NCBI GenBank assembly: GCA_020852865.1
Contig: JADYZZ010000038.1
Span: forward strand, 1 to 64,000
Source of the DNA: Rubrivivax sp.
GTDB taxonomy: Bacteria > Pseudomonadota > Gammaproteobacteria > Burkholderiales > Burkholderiaceae_C
DNA: 64,000 nucleotides
Direction: 5' to 3'
The position numbers and the translations under genes are program-made. Under the pieces are notes generated by a model. It was not told where the DNA came from. It saw nothing but the letters and a program-made list of their open reading frames with translations, and did not search any database. Below are positions 28,365-36,666 of the stretch, in pieces (the stretch's first letter is position 1; each line of letters starts with the position of its first letter).

Positions 28365-29153
28365 CTACAGCGTGCCGGGATAGCTGCCGCCGTCGAGCAG
28401 CAGGTTCTGGCCCGTCATGTAGCCGGCGTGGGCGCTGCAGACGAAGGCGCACAGTGCACCCAGCTCGTCGGGGCGACCGTAGCGGCGCGTCGGGTTGGCC
28501 TGCATGCGCGCGGCCCAGGCGGCCTCGAAGCTCTGGCCGCCGCGCTGGGCGCCGGCCGCCACGTTGCTGCGCAGCCGCTCGGTGTCGAAGGGCCCGGGCA
28601 GCAGGTTGTTGATCGTCACGTTGCGCGCGGCCAGACGCGGCTGGCGTGCCAGGCCGGCGACGAAGCCGGTCAGCCCGGCGCGCGCGCCGTTGGACAGCCC
28701 GAGCGCGTCGTAGGGCATCTTCACCGCCGCCGACGTGATGTTCACGATGCGGCCGAAGCCGCGCTCGGCCATCGCGTCGACGGTGGCCTTGATCAGCTCG
28801 ATCGGCGCGAGCATGTTGGCCTCGAGCGCGGCGATCCAGGTCGTGCGGTTCCAGTCGCGGAAGTCGCCCGCCGGCGGACCGCCGGCGTTGTTCACGAGGA
28901 TGTCCACCTGCGGACAGGCCTCGAGGGCCGCGGCACGCCCGGCCTCGGTGGCGATGTCGCCGGCGGCGGTGCGCACCTGCACCGCGGGGTTCGCCGCGCG
29001 CAGCTCGGCCGCGGTGGCCCGGAGCGCCTCGACGCCGCGCGCCGTGATGACGACGTTGACGCCTTCGCGCACGAGCGCGGCCGCGCAGCTGCGGCCCAGG
29101 CCCTTGCTCGCCGCGCACACGAGCGCCCACTTGCCGTCGATTCCCAGATCCAT
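28365..29153 (-). CDS. SDR-family protein lacking the usual Tyr/Lys catalytic pair
   Basis: This 262-aa Rossmann protein resembles beta-ketoacyl reductases. The cofactor loop is CAASKGLGRSCA and the structural motif is NNAGG. The Ser position is kept (NITSAAV). About 13 residues on, where YxxxK should be, it reads SNGAR, so Tyr and Lys are replaced by Ser and Arg. I recall a BKR-like SDR subgroup with this variation, but its reaction is unclear to me. The C-terminal LLLDGGSYPGTL is normal for the family. Confidence 0.88.
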   Translation of the reverse strand: MDLGIDGKWALVCAASKGLGRSCAAALVREGVNVVITARGVEALRATAAELRAANPAVQVRTAAGDIATEAGRAAALEACPQVDILVNNAGGPPAGDFRDWNRTTWIAALEANMLAPIELIKATVDAMAERGFGRIVNITSAAVKMPYDALGLSNGARAGLTGFVAGLARQPRLAARNVTINNLLPGPFDTERLRSNVAAGAQRGGQSFEAAWAARMQANPTRRYGRPDELGALCAFVCSAHAGYMTGQNLLLDGGSYPGTL

Positions 29154-29187
29154 GGTCCCTGCCCTCTTGCCCTGCGCCGGCGATGCT

Positions 29188-29350
29188 AGTGCAGTGTTCC
29201 ACGCCGTTCAGCACATAAGACCGCGTCTTTGCCGCCCTGGCGTCGTTGCGAATCCTCGCGATACCTCCGGGTATCGCTGCGGTTTGCTCCTACCCAGGAC
29301 GACAGATCCATCGGTCTTCTCGAGTGCCGCACAGCGTCGGACACTGCACT
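29188..29350. repeat. MITE-like element, copy A
   Basis: This 163-bp sequence has imperfect 27-bp terminal inverted repeats. The outer ends are AGTGCAGTGT and ACACTGCACT, and 22 of 27 positions pair. A near-identical direct copy lies at 33176-33343. There is no transposase. An internal hairpin GCGATACC..GGTATCGC lies near 29260-29280. The sequence GCTAG/CTAGC flanks the ends. The right end supplies the stop codon of the neighbouring minus-strand gene. Confidence 0.85.
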
Positions 29351-30308
29351 AGCGCGCAGCCGCCGGCGTACGCGCAAGCAGCCAGATGCCGGCGATGACG
29401 AGCGCCGAGCCGGCGAAGATCCAGCGGTTGAGCGGCTCGCCGAGGATCGCCACGCCCATCGCGATCGTGGCGACCGGCCCGATCATCCCGGTCTGCGCCA
29501 CCAGCGTGGCGCCGATGCGCTCGATGGCCATCATCACGAGCAGCACCGGAACGAAGGTGCACAGCACCGCGTTGGCCAGCGACAGCCAGATCACCTCCGG
29601 CGCCACCACGGCCGCGGCCAGCGGGCGCAGCAGCAGGAACTGCCCGATGCACAGCACGCTGGCCACCGAGGTGGCCAGCCCCGTGAGGCGCAGCGAGCCG
29701 ATGCGCGTCACCACCTGGCCGCTGTAGACGAGATAGGCGGCGTAGCTCACCGCGCTGCACAGCACGAGCAGCGAACCGAGCGCGGCATCGGCGCCGGCCA
29801 GGCTGGCCTCGTGGCCGAAGACGAGCACGATGCCCAGGTAGCTGAGCGCCATCGCCGCGAGCTGCCGCCCGCGCGCCTTCTGCCCGAAGCGCAGCACGCC
29901 CAGCAGCAGCACCAGGGTCGGATTGAGGTACAGGATCAGCCGCTCGAGGCCGGCGGTGATGTACTGCAGGCCGGCGAAATCGAGAAAGCTCGCCAGGTAG
30001 TAGCCGCTGAACCCCAGCCCGACGACGATCGCCCAGTCGCGCGCGGCGAGCCGCGGCCGCCCGCGTCCGGACCACCAGGCCAGCAGCACGAACATCGGCA
30101 GCGCGAACAGCATGCGGTACATGATCAGCGTCACGGCATCGACGCCGTAGCGGTAGGCCAGCTTGACGATGATGGCCTTGCCGGAGAACGCGAACGAGCC
30201 CAGGGCCGCGAGCGCCAACCCGTGCCAGGGCGGAGCCGACTTCGCCGCGGCGGCGCTCACCGGCCGTGTACCCCGCCGCACACCCCGCTGCGCATCCGGC
30301 CGGCGCAT
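29349..30308 (-). CDS. EamA/DMT-family membrane transporter, second paralogue
   Basis: This protein of 319 aa, with about ten transmembrane segments, has two EamA domains (GSFAFSGKAIIVKLAYRYGV and LMMAIERIGATLVAQTGMI-type segments). The substrate is unknown. The ATG at 30308 leaves about 25 basic residues before the first helix; a GTG at 30260 is a possible alternative. The TAG stop is formed at the end of the adjacent MITE-like element, so the C terminus (ARTPAAAR) may have been set by the insertion. It follows the gamma-glutamyltransferase gene by 73 nt on the same strand. Confidence 0.9.
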   Translation of the reverse strand: MRRPDAQRGVRRGTRPVSAAAAKSAPPWHGLALAALGSFAFSGKAIIVKLAYRYGVDAVTLIMYRMLFALPMFVLLAWWSGRGRPRLAARDWAIVVGLGFSGYYLASFLDFAGLQYITAGLERLILYLNPTLVLLLGVLRFGQKARGRQLAAMALSYLGIVLVFGHEASLAGADAALGSLLVLCSAVSYAAYLVYSGQVVTRIGSLRLTGLATSVASVLCIGQFLLLRPLAAAVVAPEVIWLSLANAVLCTFVPVLLVMMAIERIGATLVAQTGMIGPVATIAMGVAILGEPLNRWIFAGSALVIAGIWLLARTPAAAR

Positions 30309-30381
30309 CGGGTCGCGGCGCTCCGGCGTCGAGCCGGCGCGCCGCCGGGTCGGCGGCCCGAGGCGGCCGGGCCGCGGTCCT

Positions 30382-32004
30382 TCACCAGCCGGCCGCCTGG
30401 CCGTCGCGCCGCGGATCGCTCGCGGCCGCATAGCCCTCGATCGCCGGATCGCCGAGCCGCCAGATGAACTGCCCGGCGCCGTAGTCCTGGTAGCTGTCGG
30501 CGAAGGACTCGACGCGGTGACCCAGCGCGCGCAGGCCCTGCGCGGTGGCCGGATCGAACCCTTCCTCGGCGTTGACGATGCCGGCGAACCAGCGCCAGCG
30601 CGGCGCATCGCAGGCCGCCTGCGGGTGCTGACGGTAGTCGAGCATGCGCACCAGCGTCTGCAGGTGGCCCTGCGGCTGCATGTCGCCGCCCATCACGCCG
30701 CAGCTCATCAGCGGCCGCCCGTCGCGGGTGAGGAAGGCCGGGATGATGGTGTGGAAGGGCCGCTTGCCCGGCCCCACGATGTTGGCGCGCGCGGCATCGA
30801 GCGTGAAGCCGTGGCCGCGGTTCTGCAGGCTCAGGCCGTAGCCCGGCACGACGACGCCCGAGCCGAAGCCCATGTAGTTGCTCTGGATGAAGCTCACCAT
30901 CATGCCGCGCTCGTCGGCCGCGGTGAGGTAAATCGTGCCGCCCTGCGGCAGGTGGCCGGGGCCGAAGTCCTGCGCGCGCCCGGGATCGATCAACCGGGCC
31001 CGCGCGGCCAGGTAGGCCGGATCGAGCATCTCGGCAGGCGTGAGCGCCATCGCGCGCGGCTCGCCCACATGGCGATACACGTCGGCGAAGGCGAGCTTCA
31101 TCGCCTCGATCTGCAGGTGCTGGCTGGCCACGCCGTCGACCGGCAGCGCGGCGAGGTCGAAATGCTCGAGGATGCCCAGCGCGATCAACGCCGCAATGCC
31201 CTGGCCGTTGGGCGGAATCTCGTGCAGGCGGTGGTCGCGGTATTCCTGCCCGATCGGCTCGACCCATTCCGGGCGGTAGGCAGCGAAGTCCGCGCTCGTC
31301 ATCGCTCCGCCATGAGCGCGCGCGTGCGCGGCGGCGGCCTCGGCCACCTCGCCGCGGTAGAAGGCCTCGCCGCGGGTCTGGGCGATGAGGCGCAGCGTGC
31401 GCGCGGCGTCGGGGAAGGCGAAGCGCTCGCCGACCTCGGGCGCCCGGCCGTGCGGCAGGAAGGCCGCCGCGAAACCCGGCTGGGCGGTGATCTCGGCCAG
31501 CGCCGCGGCGTTGGCCCATTTCTGCTGCACCACCACCGGTACCGCGTAGCCGCGCTCGGCCGCCGTGATCGCCGGCGCCAGCACATCGGCAAAGGGCAGG
31601 CTGCCGTACCGCTCGTGCAACGCGACCCAGCCGGCCACCGCACCGGGCACGGTGACCGAATCCCAGCCGCGCTTGGGCGGCGCGAGGGCCTGATCGCCGT
31701 ACTTGCGCCTGAAGTACCCGGGCGTCCACGCCGCGGGGGCGCAGCCGCTGGCGTTGAGGCCCTGCAGCCGTTCGCCGTCCCAGAGGATGCAGAAGGCGTC
31801 CGAGCCCAGGCCGTTGCTGCACGGCTCGACGATCGTCATCGCCGCGGCCGCGGCGATGGCCGCATCGACCGCGTTGCCGCCCCGCTGCAGCATCGCCAGC
31901 CCGGCCTGGGCGGCCCAGGGGTGCGAAGTGGCGACGACGTTGCGCGCGAAGACCGGCAGGCGGCGGCTGGTGTAGCCGGCGTTCCAGTCGAACGAAGGGC
32001 TCAT
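30382..32004 (-). CDS. Gamma-glutamyltransferase family protein
   Basis: This 540-aa Ntn-hydrolase should self-cleave to expose a Thr nucleophile, around residue 357 in GGTIYLTAAD. Family motifs are MLQRGGNAVDAAIAAAAA, CSNGLGSDAF and NNxF-type region SFIQSNYMGFGSGVVVPG. The family hydrolyses or transfers gamma-glutamyl groups, or acts on related amides such as acylated intermediates. There is no signal peptide, unlike periplasmic E. coli Ggt, so it probably works in the cytosol. The ATG at 32004 suits the start of the fold (RNVVATSHPWAAQAG). Confidence 0.92.
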   Translation of the reverse strand: MSPSFDWNAGYTSRRLPVFARNVVATSHPWAAQAGLAMLQRGGNAVDAAIAAAAAMTIVEPCSNGLGSDAFCILWDGERLQGLNASGCAPAAWTPGYFRRKYGDQALAPPKRGWDSVTVPGAVAGWVALHERYGSLPFADVLAPAITAAERGYAVPVVVQQKWANAAALAEITAQPGFAAAFLPHGRAPEVGERFAFPDAARTLRLIAQTRGEAFYRGEVAEAAAAHARAHGGAMTSADFAAYRPEWVEPIGQEYRDHRLHEIPPNGQGIAALIALGILEHFDLAALPVDGVASQHLQIEAMKLAFADVYRHVGEPRAMALTPAEMLDPAYLAARARLIDPGRAQDFGPGHLPQGGTIYLTAADERGMMVSFIQSNYMGFGSGVVVPGYGLSLQNRGHGFTLDAARANIVGPGKRPFHTIIPAFLTRDGRPLMSCGVMGGDMQPQGHLQTLVRMLDYRQHPQAACDAPRWRWFAGIVNAEEGFDPATAQGLRALGHRVESFADSYQDYGAGQFIWRLGDPAIEGYAAASDPRRDGQAAGW

Positions 32005-32141
32005 GCGGGGCTCCGTTTTCAAGGCGAGGCCGAAGTATGGCCGCGCTGCGCGGCCGGGGCCGGCCGGCGCGCCATGCACTGCCGCAGGCCGGGGCCATCG
32101 CCGCCGGTGCGGCCTCGGCGCTGCGTGCTACAGTGCCCGCG

Positions 32142-32199
32142 AAGGAGATGGCATTCCTCCTGGAACCGCCGGCAAGGCGAGCCGGCTGATGATGCCTAC
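32142..32199 (+). promoter_or_regulatory. Fluoride riboswitch (crcB motif)
   Basis: The sequence contains the conserved fluoride aptamer blocks GGAGATGGCATTCCTCC, then AACCGCC, a GC stem (GCCGGC), and GCTGATGATGCCTAC. These form the pseudoknotted pocket that binds fluoride through magnesium. It lies 68 nt upstream of the crcB start on the same strand, where it should turn on expression when fluoride is high. The gap between aptamer and start codon (32200-32267) would hold the expression platform. Confidence 0.93.
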
Positions 32200-32267
32200 G
32201 GTCGGTCCACCGCAGGACGCGTAGGTCGACGCGTCCGCCGGCTCTTCATGCACGAAAGGACGCGCGC

Positions 32268-32669
32268 GTGCTCCCCCTCATTGCCATCGGCATCGGCGCG
32301 GCGCTCGGCGCCTGGTTGCGCTGGGCGCTCGGCAGCCAGCTCAACGCGCTGTGGCCGGCCCTTCCGGCCGGCACGCTGGCGGCCAACCTGCTGGGCGGCT
32401 ACCTGATCGGCGTCGCGATGGCGTTCTTCGCCACGCAGCCCGGGCTTGCGCCCGAGTGGCGCCTGTTCGTCGTCACCGGCTTCCTGGGCGGGCTCACCAC
32501 CTTCTCCACTTTCTCGGCCGAGGTCGTGCAGCAGTTGCTCGACGGGCGCTCGGGCTGGGCCCTGGCCACCGTGGCCGCGCACGTGGCGGGAAGCCTCGCG
32601 CTCACGCTGCTGGGCATCGGCACCGTCGCGCTGCTGCGCGGCCTGCACACCGCCGGAGGCGCGCCATGA
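32268..32669 (+). CDS. crcB: Fluoride channel FluC/CrcB
   Basis: This 133-aa, four-helix membrane protein is a Fluc channel that exports fluoride as a dual-topology dimer. Motifs are [24 protein letters not shown] (pore Asn) and the [13 protein letters not shown] stretch with the central sodium site and Phe box. It starts with GTG at 32268. The riboswitch upstream supports the assignment. It overlaps the next gene as ATGA. Confidence 0.96.
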   Translation: MLPLIAIGIGAALGAWLRWALGSQLNALWPALPAGTLAANLLGGYLIGVAMAFFATQPGLAPEWRLFVVTGFLGGLTTFSTFSAEVVQQLLDGRSGWALATVAAHVAGSLALTLLGIGTVALLRGLHTAGGAP

Positions 32670-32989
32670 TGGGGTTCCAAGTCACCTTCTTCACCGTCGA
32701 GGGCCGGCGCCACGGCCATCAGTCGCTGGCGCACTGGCTGCTCGCGACGGCCAAGGCGCAGGGTATCCGCGGCGCGACGCTGACCGCGGGCATCGAGAGC
32801 ATCGGCAGCAACGGGCGGCTGCATTCGGCGCACTTCTTCGAGCTGACCGACCAGCCCGTGGAAGTGACGATGGCACTCGACGCCGCGCAGTGCGATCGGC
32901 TGTTCGCCCTGCTCGAGCGCGAGCAGGTCGGCCTCTTCTACGTCAAGACGCCGGTCGAGTTCGGCGTGGTCGGTGCGCAGGCGGAGTGA
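32666..32989 (+). CDS. DUF190 family protein
   Basis: This 107-aa protein ([20 protein letters not shown] at the N terminus) is a DUF190 member with a ferredoxin-like, PII-related fold. Such genes often follow crcB and the family may help fluoride resistance or sensing; the mechanism is not known to me. The ATG overlaps the crcB stop, so it should be under the same riboswitch. Confidence 0.9.
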   Translation: MMGFQVTFFTVEGRRHGHQSLAHWLLATAKAQGIRGATLTAGIESIGSNGRLHSAHFFELTDQPVEVTMALDAAQCDRLFALLEREQVGLFYVKTPVEFGVVGAQAE

Positions 32990-33175
32990 GGCCGCCTGCG
33001 GAGCGGCGGCCGATCGGCTGCCGGCCCCACTTGCCGGTCTTCATGACGACCGACTTGGTGATCGGCGGCACCGCGAGCGCCCACTGCTTTGTCGCCGATC
33101 GACTGCGGCATGTCGCCTCGCAACGCGTCGGCTGAGGCCGTCCAAGGCGGCGGCCTGGTGCGGCGGATCCAGCCC

Positions 33176-33343
33176 AGTGCAGTGTTCGACGCTGTTCAGC
33201 ACAAGAGACCGCGTCTTTGCCGCCCTGGCGTCGTTGCAAATCCTCGCGATACCTTCGAGTATCGGTGCGGTTTGCGCCTAGGAGCGTGGGCGGCAGAGAC
33301 CCATCGGTCTTCTTGAGTGCCGCACAGCGTCGAACCCTGCACT
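33176..33343. repeat. MITE-like element, copy B
   Basis: This 168-bp sequence is a direct copy of the element at 29188-29350 with scattered changes. The ends are AGTGCAGTGTTCGACGC and GCGTCGAACCCTGCACT, which pair at 16 of 17 positions. The middle differs most (a GTGGGCGG stretch near 33287). Its right end creates the TAG of the adjacent PEP-CTERM gene. Confidence 0.85.
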
Positions 33344-34256
33344 AGCGGCTGCGCGATCGAGCACGCTGCCGGCCGAGCCAGCCGCCCAGCAAGGCCGTTC
33401 CGAGCAGGGACTGGAACAGCGTTGACAACTCGGGCACGGCCGAGATCGTGAAGAAGAGCTCGTTGTTATAGGACGCGAACGCCAGAGCACCGTCCAACCC
33501 GGCAATCGCCTTCTCGTCCGAAATTGCACCGAAGGCCGCGCCAGCCCTATAGGTCCGCCCGCTGACCATCGTGAACGCAGGAACGTCGAGCGTGACGACA
33601 TTCGAACCACCATCGCGGGAATGCAGACGAACCTCGCTCGGACCGCCTTCCAGCCACGCAGTGATGAAGTCGTCGACATGCGTGCCATAACCCGCGTACG
33701 CATTGGTGGTCAGCGTCAGCGGCTTGGCCACATCGATGACATAGATCCCGCCGGACCACGTACCGCCCGTCAGCGTGAACTTCGGCGTATTGCCGTACAG
33801 GTCGCCCGCCAGGCTCAGCGACACGCCGGTGGCGAGAAGCGAGAACGAATATGTGCCGTTGCCGAAGTTCGAGTTCAGGTTGTCGAACGTCGGCGCGCCG
33901 AAATCATTCCCGGGGCGACCCGCCCGCCACTTCTCATCTCGCTGGTTGTACTTGAGCACGCCACCGTTGTACCAGCCACTGATGGCCGGATTGACCGGAC
34001 CCGAGAACGTCGGCGGCGCAATCGACTCGAGGTTCTGACCCTCCACGTCGGCCCAGAACCAGTACGGGCCGCCATAGCCCGGGCTCGGCGGTGCCGGATC
34101 GACCACCACATCGGTGGCCGAGGTCTGGAGGTAGCTGATGGCCTTCGTGACGTAGACATACTCGACTTTCTGCGCGTTTGCAGTCGCCGCCGACACCAGC
34201 AACAGCACCGCAACAAGGCCGCGGCGCATTCCATTGCCGTCCATGATGCGTTCCAT
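33342..34256 (-). CDS. PEP-CTERM-type secreted protein
   Basis: This 304-aa protein has a signal peptide (LVAVLLLVSAATANA) and a C-terminal VPELSTLFQSLLGTALLGG segment followed by RQRARSRSR. That is the PEP-CTERM arrangement: VPE(P), one membrane helix and a basic tail. Such proteins are exported, cut by exosortase and placed at the cell surface or in exopolymer. The body is rich in Gly, Thr, Asn and Tyr and I recognise no domain. Its GC content is visibly lower than that of its neighbours. The stop lies in the MITE-like element. No exosortase is in this window. Confidence 0.8.
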   Translation of the reverse strand: MERIMDGNGMRRGLVAVLLLVSAATANAQKVEYVYVTKAISYLQTSATDVVVDPAPPSPGYGGPYWFWADVEGQNLESIAPPTFSGPVNPAISGWYNGGVLKYNQRDEKWRAGRPGNDFGAPTFDNLNSNFGNGTYSFSLLATGVSLSLAGDLYGNTPKFTLTGGTWSGGIYVIDVAKPLTLTTNAYAGYGTHVDDFITAWLEGGPSEVRLHSRDGGSNVVTLDVPAFTMVSGRTYRAGAAFGAISDEKAIAGLDGALAFASYNNELFFTISAVPELSTLFQSLLGTALLGGWLGRQRARSRSR

Positions 34257-34528
34257 GTGAGCCTCCTCTTCGTTGGCCCGCGAGTGCGGGCGGGCAGTGC
34301 GGGGTGCCCTGCAGTTCCGCCGCTTCGATGCCGCAAACCGACCGGGAATCCCCAGGTGCGCACCGCTTGCGCAACAAGCGGGACGAACGCACGCCGTTCA
34401 CCAGCTTGTTCCAGTCGATGCAGCCTTCCTTGATCCAGCGCAAGGAATCCTTCGGCGCGAACGCGCGGCGGCCGCATCTCCCCCCCGGATCGCGGGGGAT
34501 CCGCTGGCGCACCCCGATCCAACCCGTC
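34257..34528. other. Gap upstream of the PEP-CTERM gene
   Basis: These 272 bases hold the promoter of the PEP-CTERM gene and a GAGG ribosome site next to its ATG. One minus-strand frame reads SLRWIKEGCIDWNKLVNGVR, which looks protein-like, but it has no credible start or recognisable family, so I do not call it. A short GC hairpin (CCCCCCCGGATCGCGGGGGATCC region, near 34483-34505) could end the MFS-side transcript upstream. Confidence 0.3.
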
Positions 34529-36139
34529 TCAGCTTGCCGCAGCGTCGACGTCCACGCCTGCCCCAGCGACGTAGCGCCGCACCAGCGGCGGCTTCGCCCC
34601 GACGTGAAAGCCCAGGCGCTGGCCGCGCAGCTCGGCGTCGAACGCGGTGAAGCGCGCCAGCCGGCGCTGGTGCTCGATCCAGTTCTCGTCGATGAAGTAC
34701 TCGACGCAGCGCCCGGGCACGGCCACGTCGCGGAACAGGCCCCAGGACAGCGCACCCTGGCGCAGGCGGGCCGCGCGCGTGCGCTCCATCACCCGCGCGA
34801 AGGCGGCGGCCTGCTGCGGGTCGACCTGGTATTCGATGGTCACCATCACCGGCCCTTCGTCGGGCGCGATGGCGATCGCCGGCGCCGGCGGCGCCTGCGA
34901 GCTCGCGGGGCTGTAGTCGGGTTCGGTACTGCCGCCGATCCGCAACCGCCGCATGGCGGGCAGCGCGAGCACGCCCAGGGCGGCGGCCGCCCAGATCGCC
35001 ATGCGCACGCTCGTCAGGCCGGCGAGCTGGCCCCAGAGCACCGAGCCGGCCGCGGCACCGCCCATGAGGGCCATCTGGTAGATGCTCATGCCGCGGGCAC
35101 GCACCCAGTCGGGCATCACGAGCTGCGCCGAGACGGTGAGCGAGTTCACCACCGAAAGCCAGGCCACGCCGATGCCGACCATCGCCGGCAGCGCCAGCCA
35201 CAGCTCGGGCACGGCGACGATCAGGCTCGACAGCAGCGCCGCGGCGAGCGTGCCCGCGTCGACGAAGCGGTCGCGCGAGAAGCGTGCGTGCCAGCGCGGA
35301 AAGACGAACGCGGCGATGACCGCGCCGATGCCCATGCACGAGAGCATCACGGTGAACGTGCCCGGCCCGCCGCCGTGCAGCTCGCGCGCCACGAGCGGCA
35401 GCAGCGAGACGAGCGCGGCCGTCTGCAGGAAGAACAGGAAGGCGCGCAGCAGCACCGCGCGCAGCCGCTGCGACTGCAGCGTGAACACGATGCCGGCGCG
35501 CATCGCGCCGACGAAACGCTCGCCGGGCAGCGTGCTGGCCTGCGGCTCGGAGCGCCAGCGCAGGATCAGCACCATGGCCGCGGCGGCCAGCACGACGTTG
35601 CACACGAACACCGCCGCCGTGCCCAGGCCGGCGAGCAGCACGCCGGCGAACATCGGGCCGACGACGCGCGAGAGGTTCATCGCGACGCTGTTGAGCGCCA
35701 GCGCCGGCGCGAGCTGCGCGCGTGGGACGACCTGCGGGATGATCGCCGCGAACACCGGCAGCCGCATCGCCAGGCCGACGCCGTTGCTGAAGGTGAGCAG
35801 CAGCAGCAGCGGCGCCGTGAGCTGGCCGGTGAGCGCGAGCAGCGCCAGCAGCGCCGCGTTGAGCGACACCCACAACTGCGTGGCCGCGAAGTAGCGCCGA
35901 CGGTCGACGATGTCGGCCAGCGCGCCGCTGGGCAGTCCCAGCACGAACATCGGCAGCGTGCTCGCGGTGGATACCAGCGCCACCATCACCGGGCTGGGCG
36001 TGAGCGAGGTCATCAGCCAGGCCGCGGCGATGTCGTTCATCCCCATCGTCAGATTGGCCGCGAGCCACGCCAGCCACAGGCCGCGAAAGACCGGGCCTTC
36101 GAGCGGCTCGAGCGCTGCCGGGAGTTTCATCGGCCGCAT
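34529..36139 (-). CDS. MFS exporter with C-terminal ABM-like domain
   Basis: This 536-aa protein has twelve membrane helices of an MFS_3-type (enterobactin exporter-like) transporter over residues 10-410. The MFS loop motif is LPSGALADIVDRRRY. After a Pro/Ala linker (ASSQAPPAPAIAIAPDEG) comes an extra cytosolic region of about 110 residues, VMVTIEYQVDPQQAAAFARV through WIEHQRRLARFTAFD, which looks like an antibiotic-biosynthesis-monooxygenase/dimeric alpha-beta barrel domain. The substrate is unknown. ATG 36139 or 36130 could be the start. Confidence 0.88.
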   Translation of the reverse strand: MRPMKLPAALEPLEGPVFRGLWLAWLAANLTMGMNDIAAAWLMTSLTPSPVMVALVSTASTLPMFVLGLPSGALADIVDRRRYFAATQLWVSLNAALLALLALTGQLTAPLLLLLTFSNGVGLAMRLPVFAAIIPQVVPRAQLAPALALNSVAMNLSRVVGPMFAGVLLAGLGTAAVFVCNVVLAAAAMVLILRWRSEPQASTLPGERFVGAMRAGIVFTLQSQRLRAVLLRAFLFFLQTAALVSLLPLVARELHGGGPGTFTVMLSCMGIGAVIAAFVFPRWHARFSRDRFVDAGTLAAALLSSLIVAVPELWLALPAMVGIGVAWLSVVNSLTVSAQLVMPDWVRARGMSIYQMALMGGAAAGSVLWGQLAGLTSVRMAIWAAAALGVLALPAMRRLRIGGSTEPDYSPASSQAPPAPAIAIAPDEGPVMVTIEYQVDPQQAAAFARVMERTRAARLRQGALSWGLFRDVAVPGRCVEYFIDENWIEHQRRLARFTAFDAELRGQRLGFHVGAKPPLVRRYVAGAGVDVDAAAS

Positions 36140-36666
36140 TGTCCGCTCCGCCCCGCCTCGCGCGCGGCGCCCGGGCCGCGCCCGCGCCGCAGCGCCGCCC
36201 CGCAGGCGCCGGGCCCGCGCGGTGCGCTGCGTGCGCCGGCACGCCGCGGGCGCATCAGGGCCGCCACCGCCGCATCGCTCATCTTCGGCCCCGCGGGCGT
36301 CGCCACCGGCTGCGCCGGATCGAAGGGCAGCCGCAGCCGAAGGGGGGTGTGTCGCGCGCGCTGCGCCAGAACTCGCGCAGCAGGTGCGCGCCGCGCGACG
36401 CGAGGTTGCTGCGTCGGCCCCAGCCGCGCGGCGCGGCGCAGCCGGCCTGCGTGTCGCGCTCGGGCGCCCTTGTGCCGGCGCGGGCCCGATCCCGTTCGTG
36501 ACGATTGACGCAGCCGCGGACCGCGCGTGCGACCGCGCCGGCCGCCCAGCCTCGAGCGGCAGGCGCAGCGGTCGATAACGAGCCACGCACAGGTCAGGCG
36601 CCGCGCACGAGCGCGGCGGCCGGTGCGCCCGCACCGCGAAGACCACCGGACGACCCGACCGCTGCC
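36140..36666. other. Divergent gap without a supported gene
   Basis: These 527 bases separate the divergent MFS and EAL genes. All frames are open because of high GC, with Arg/Ala/Pro-rich translations. One minus-strand frame contains LRLRLPFDPAQPVATPAG, but no start, ribosome site or family supports it. Promoters for both genes must lie here; I cannot place them. Confidence 0.4.

Noticed and set aside
32943..33239. Small frames ending RRQGGKDAV...TLH at both MITE copies
   Set aside because: They are translations of the repeated element, not genes.
34300..34528. Possible gene remnant reading SLRWIKEGCIDWNKLVNGVR
   Set aside because: Too short and not assignable to any family; kept only as a note in the gap entry.
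36140..36666. Possible small gene in the MFS/EAL gap
   Set aside because: Readings such as LRLRLPFDPAQPVATPAG look protein-like, but there is no start, ribosome site or recognisable family.
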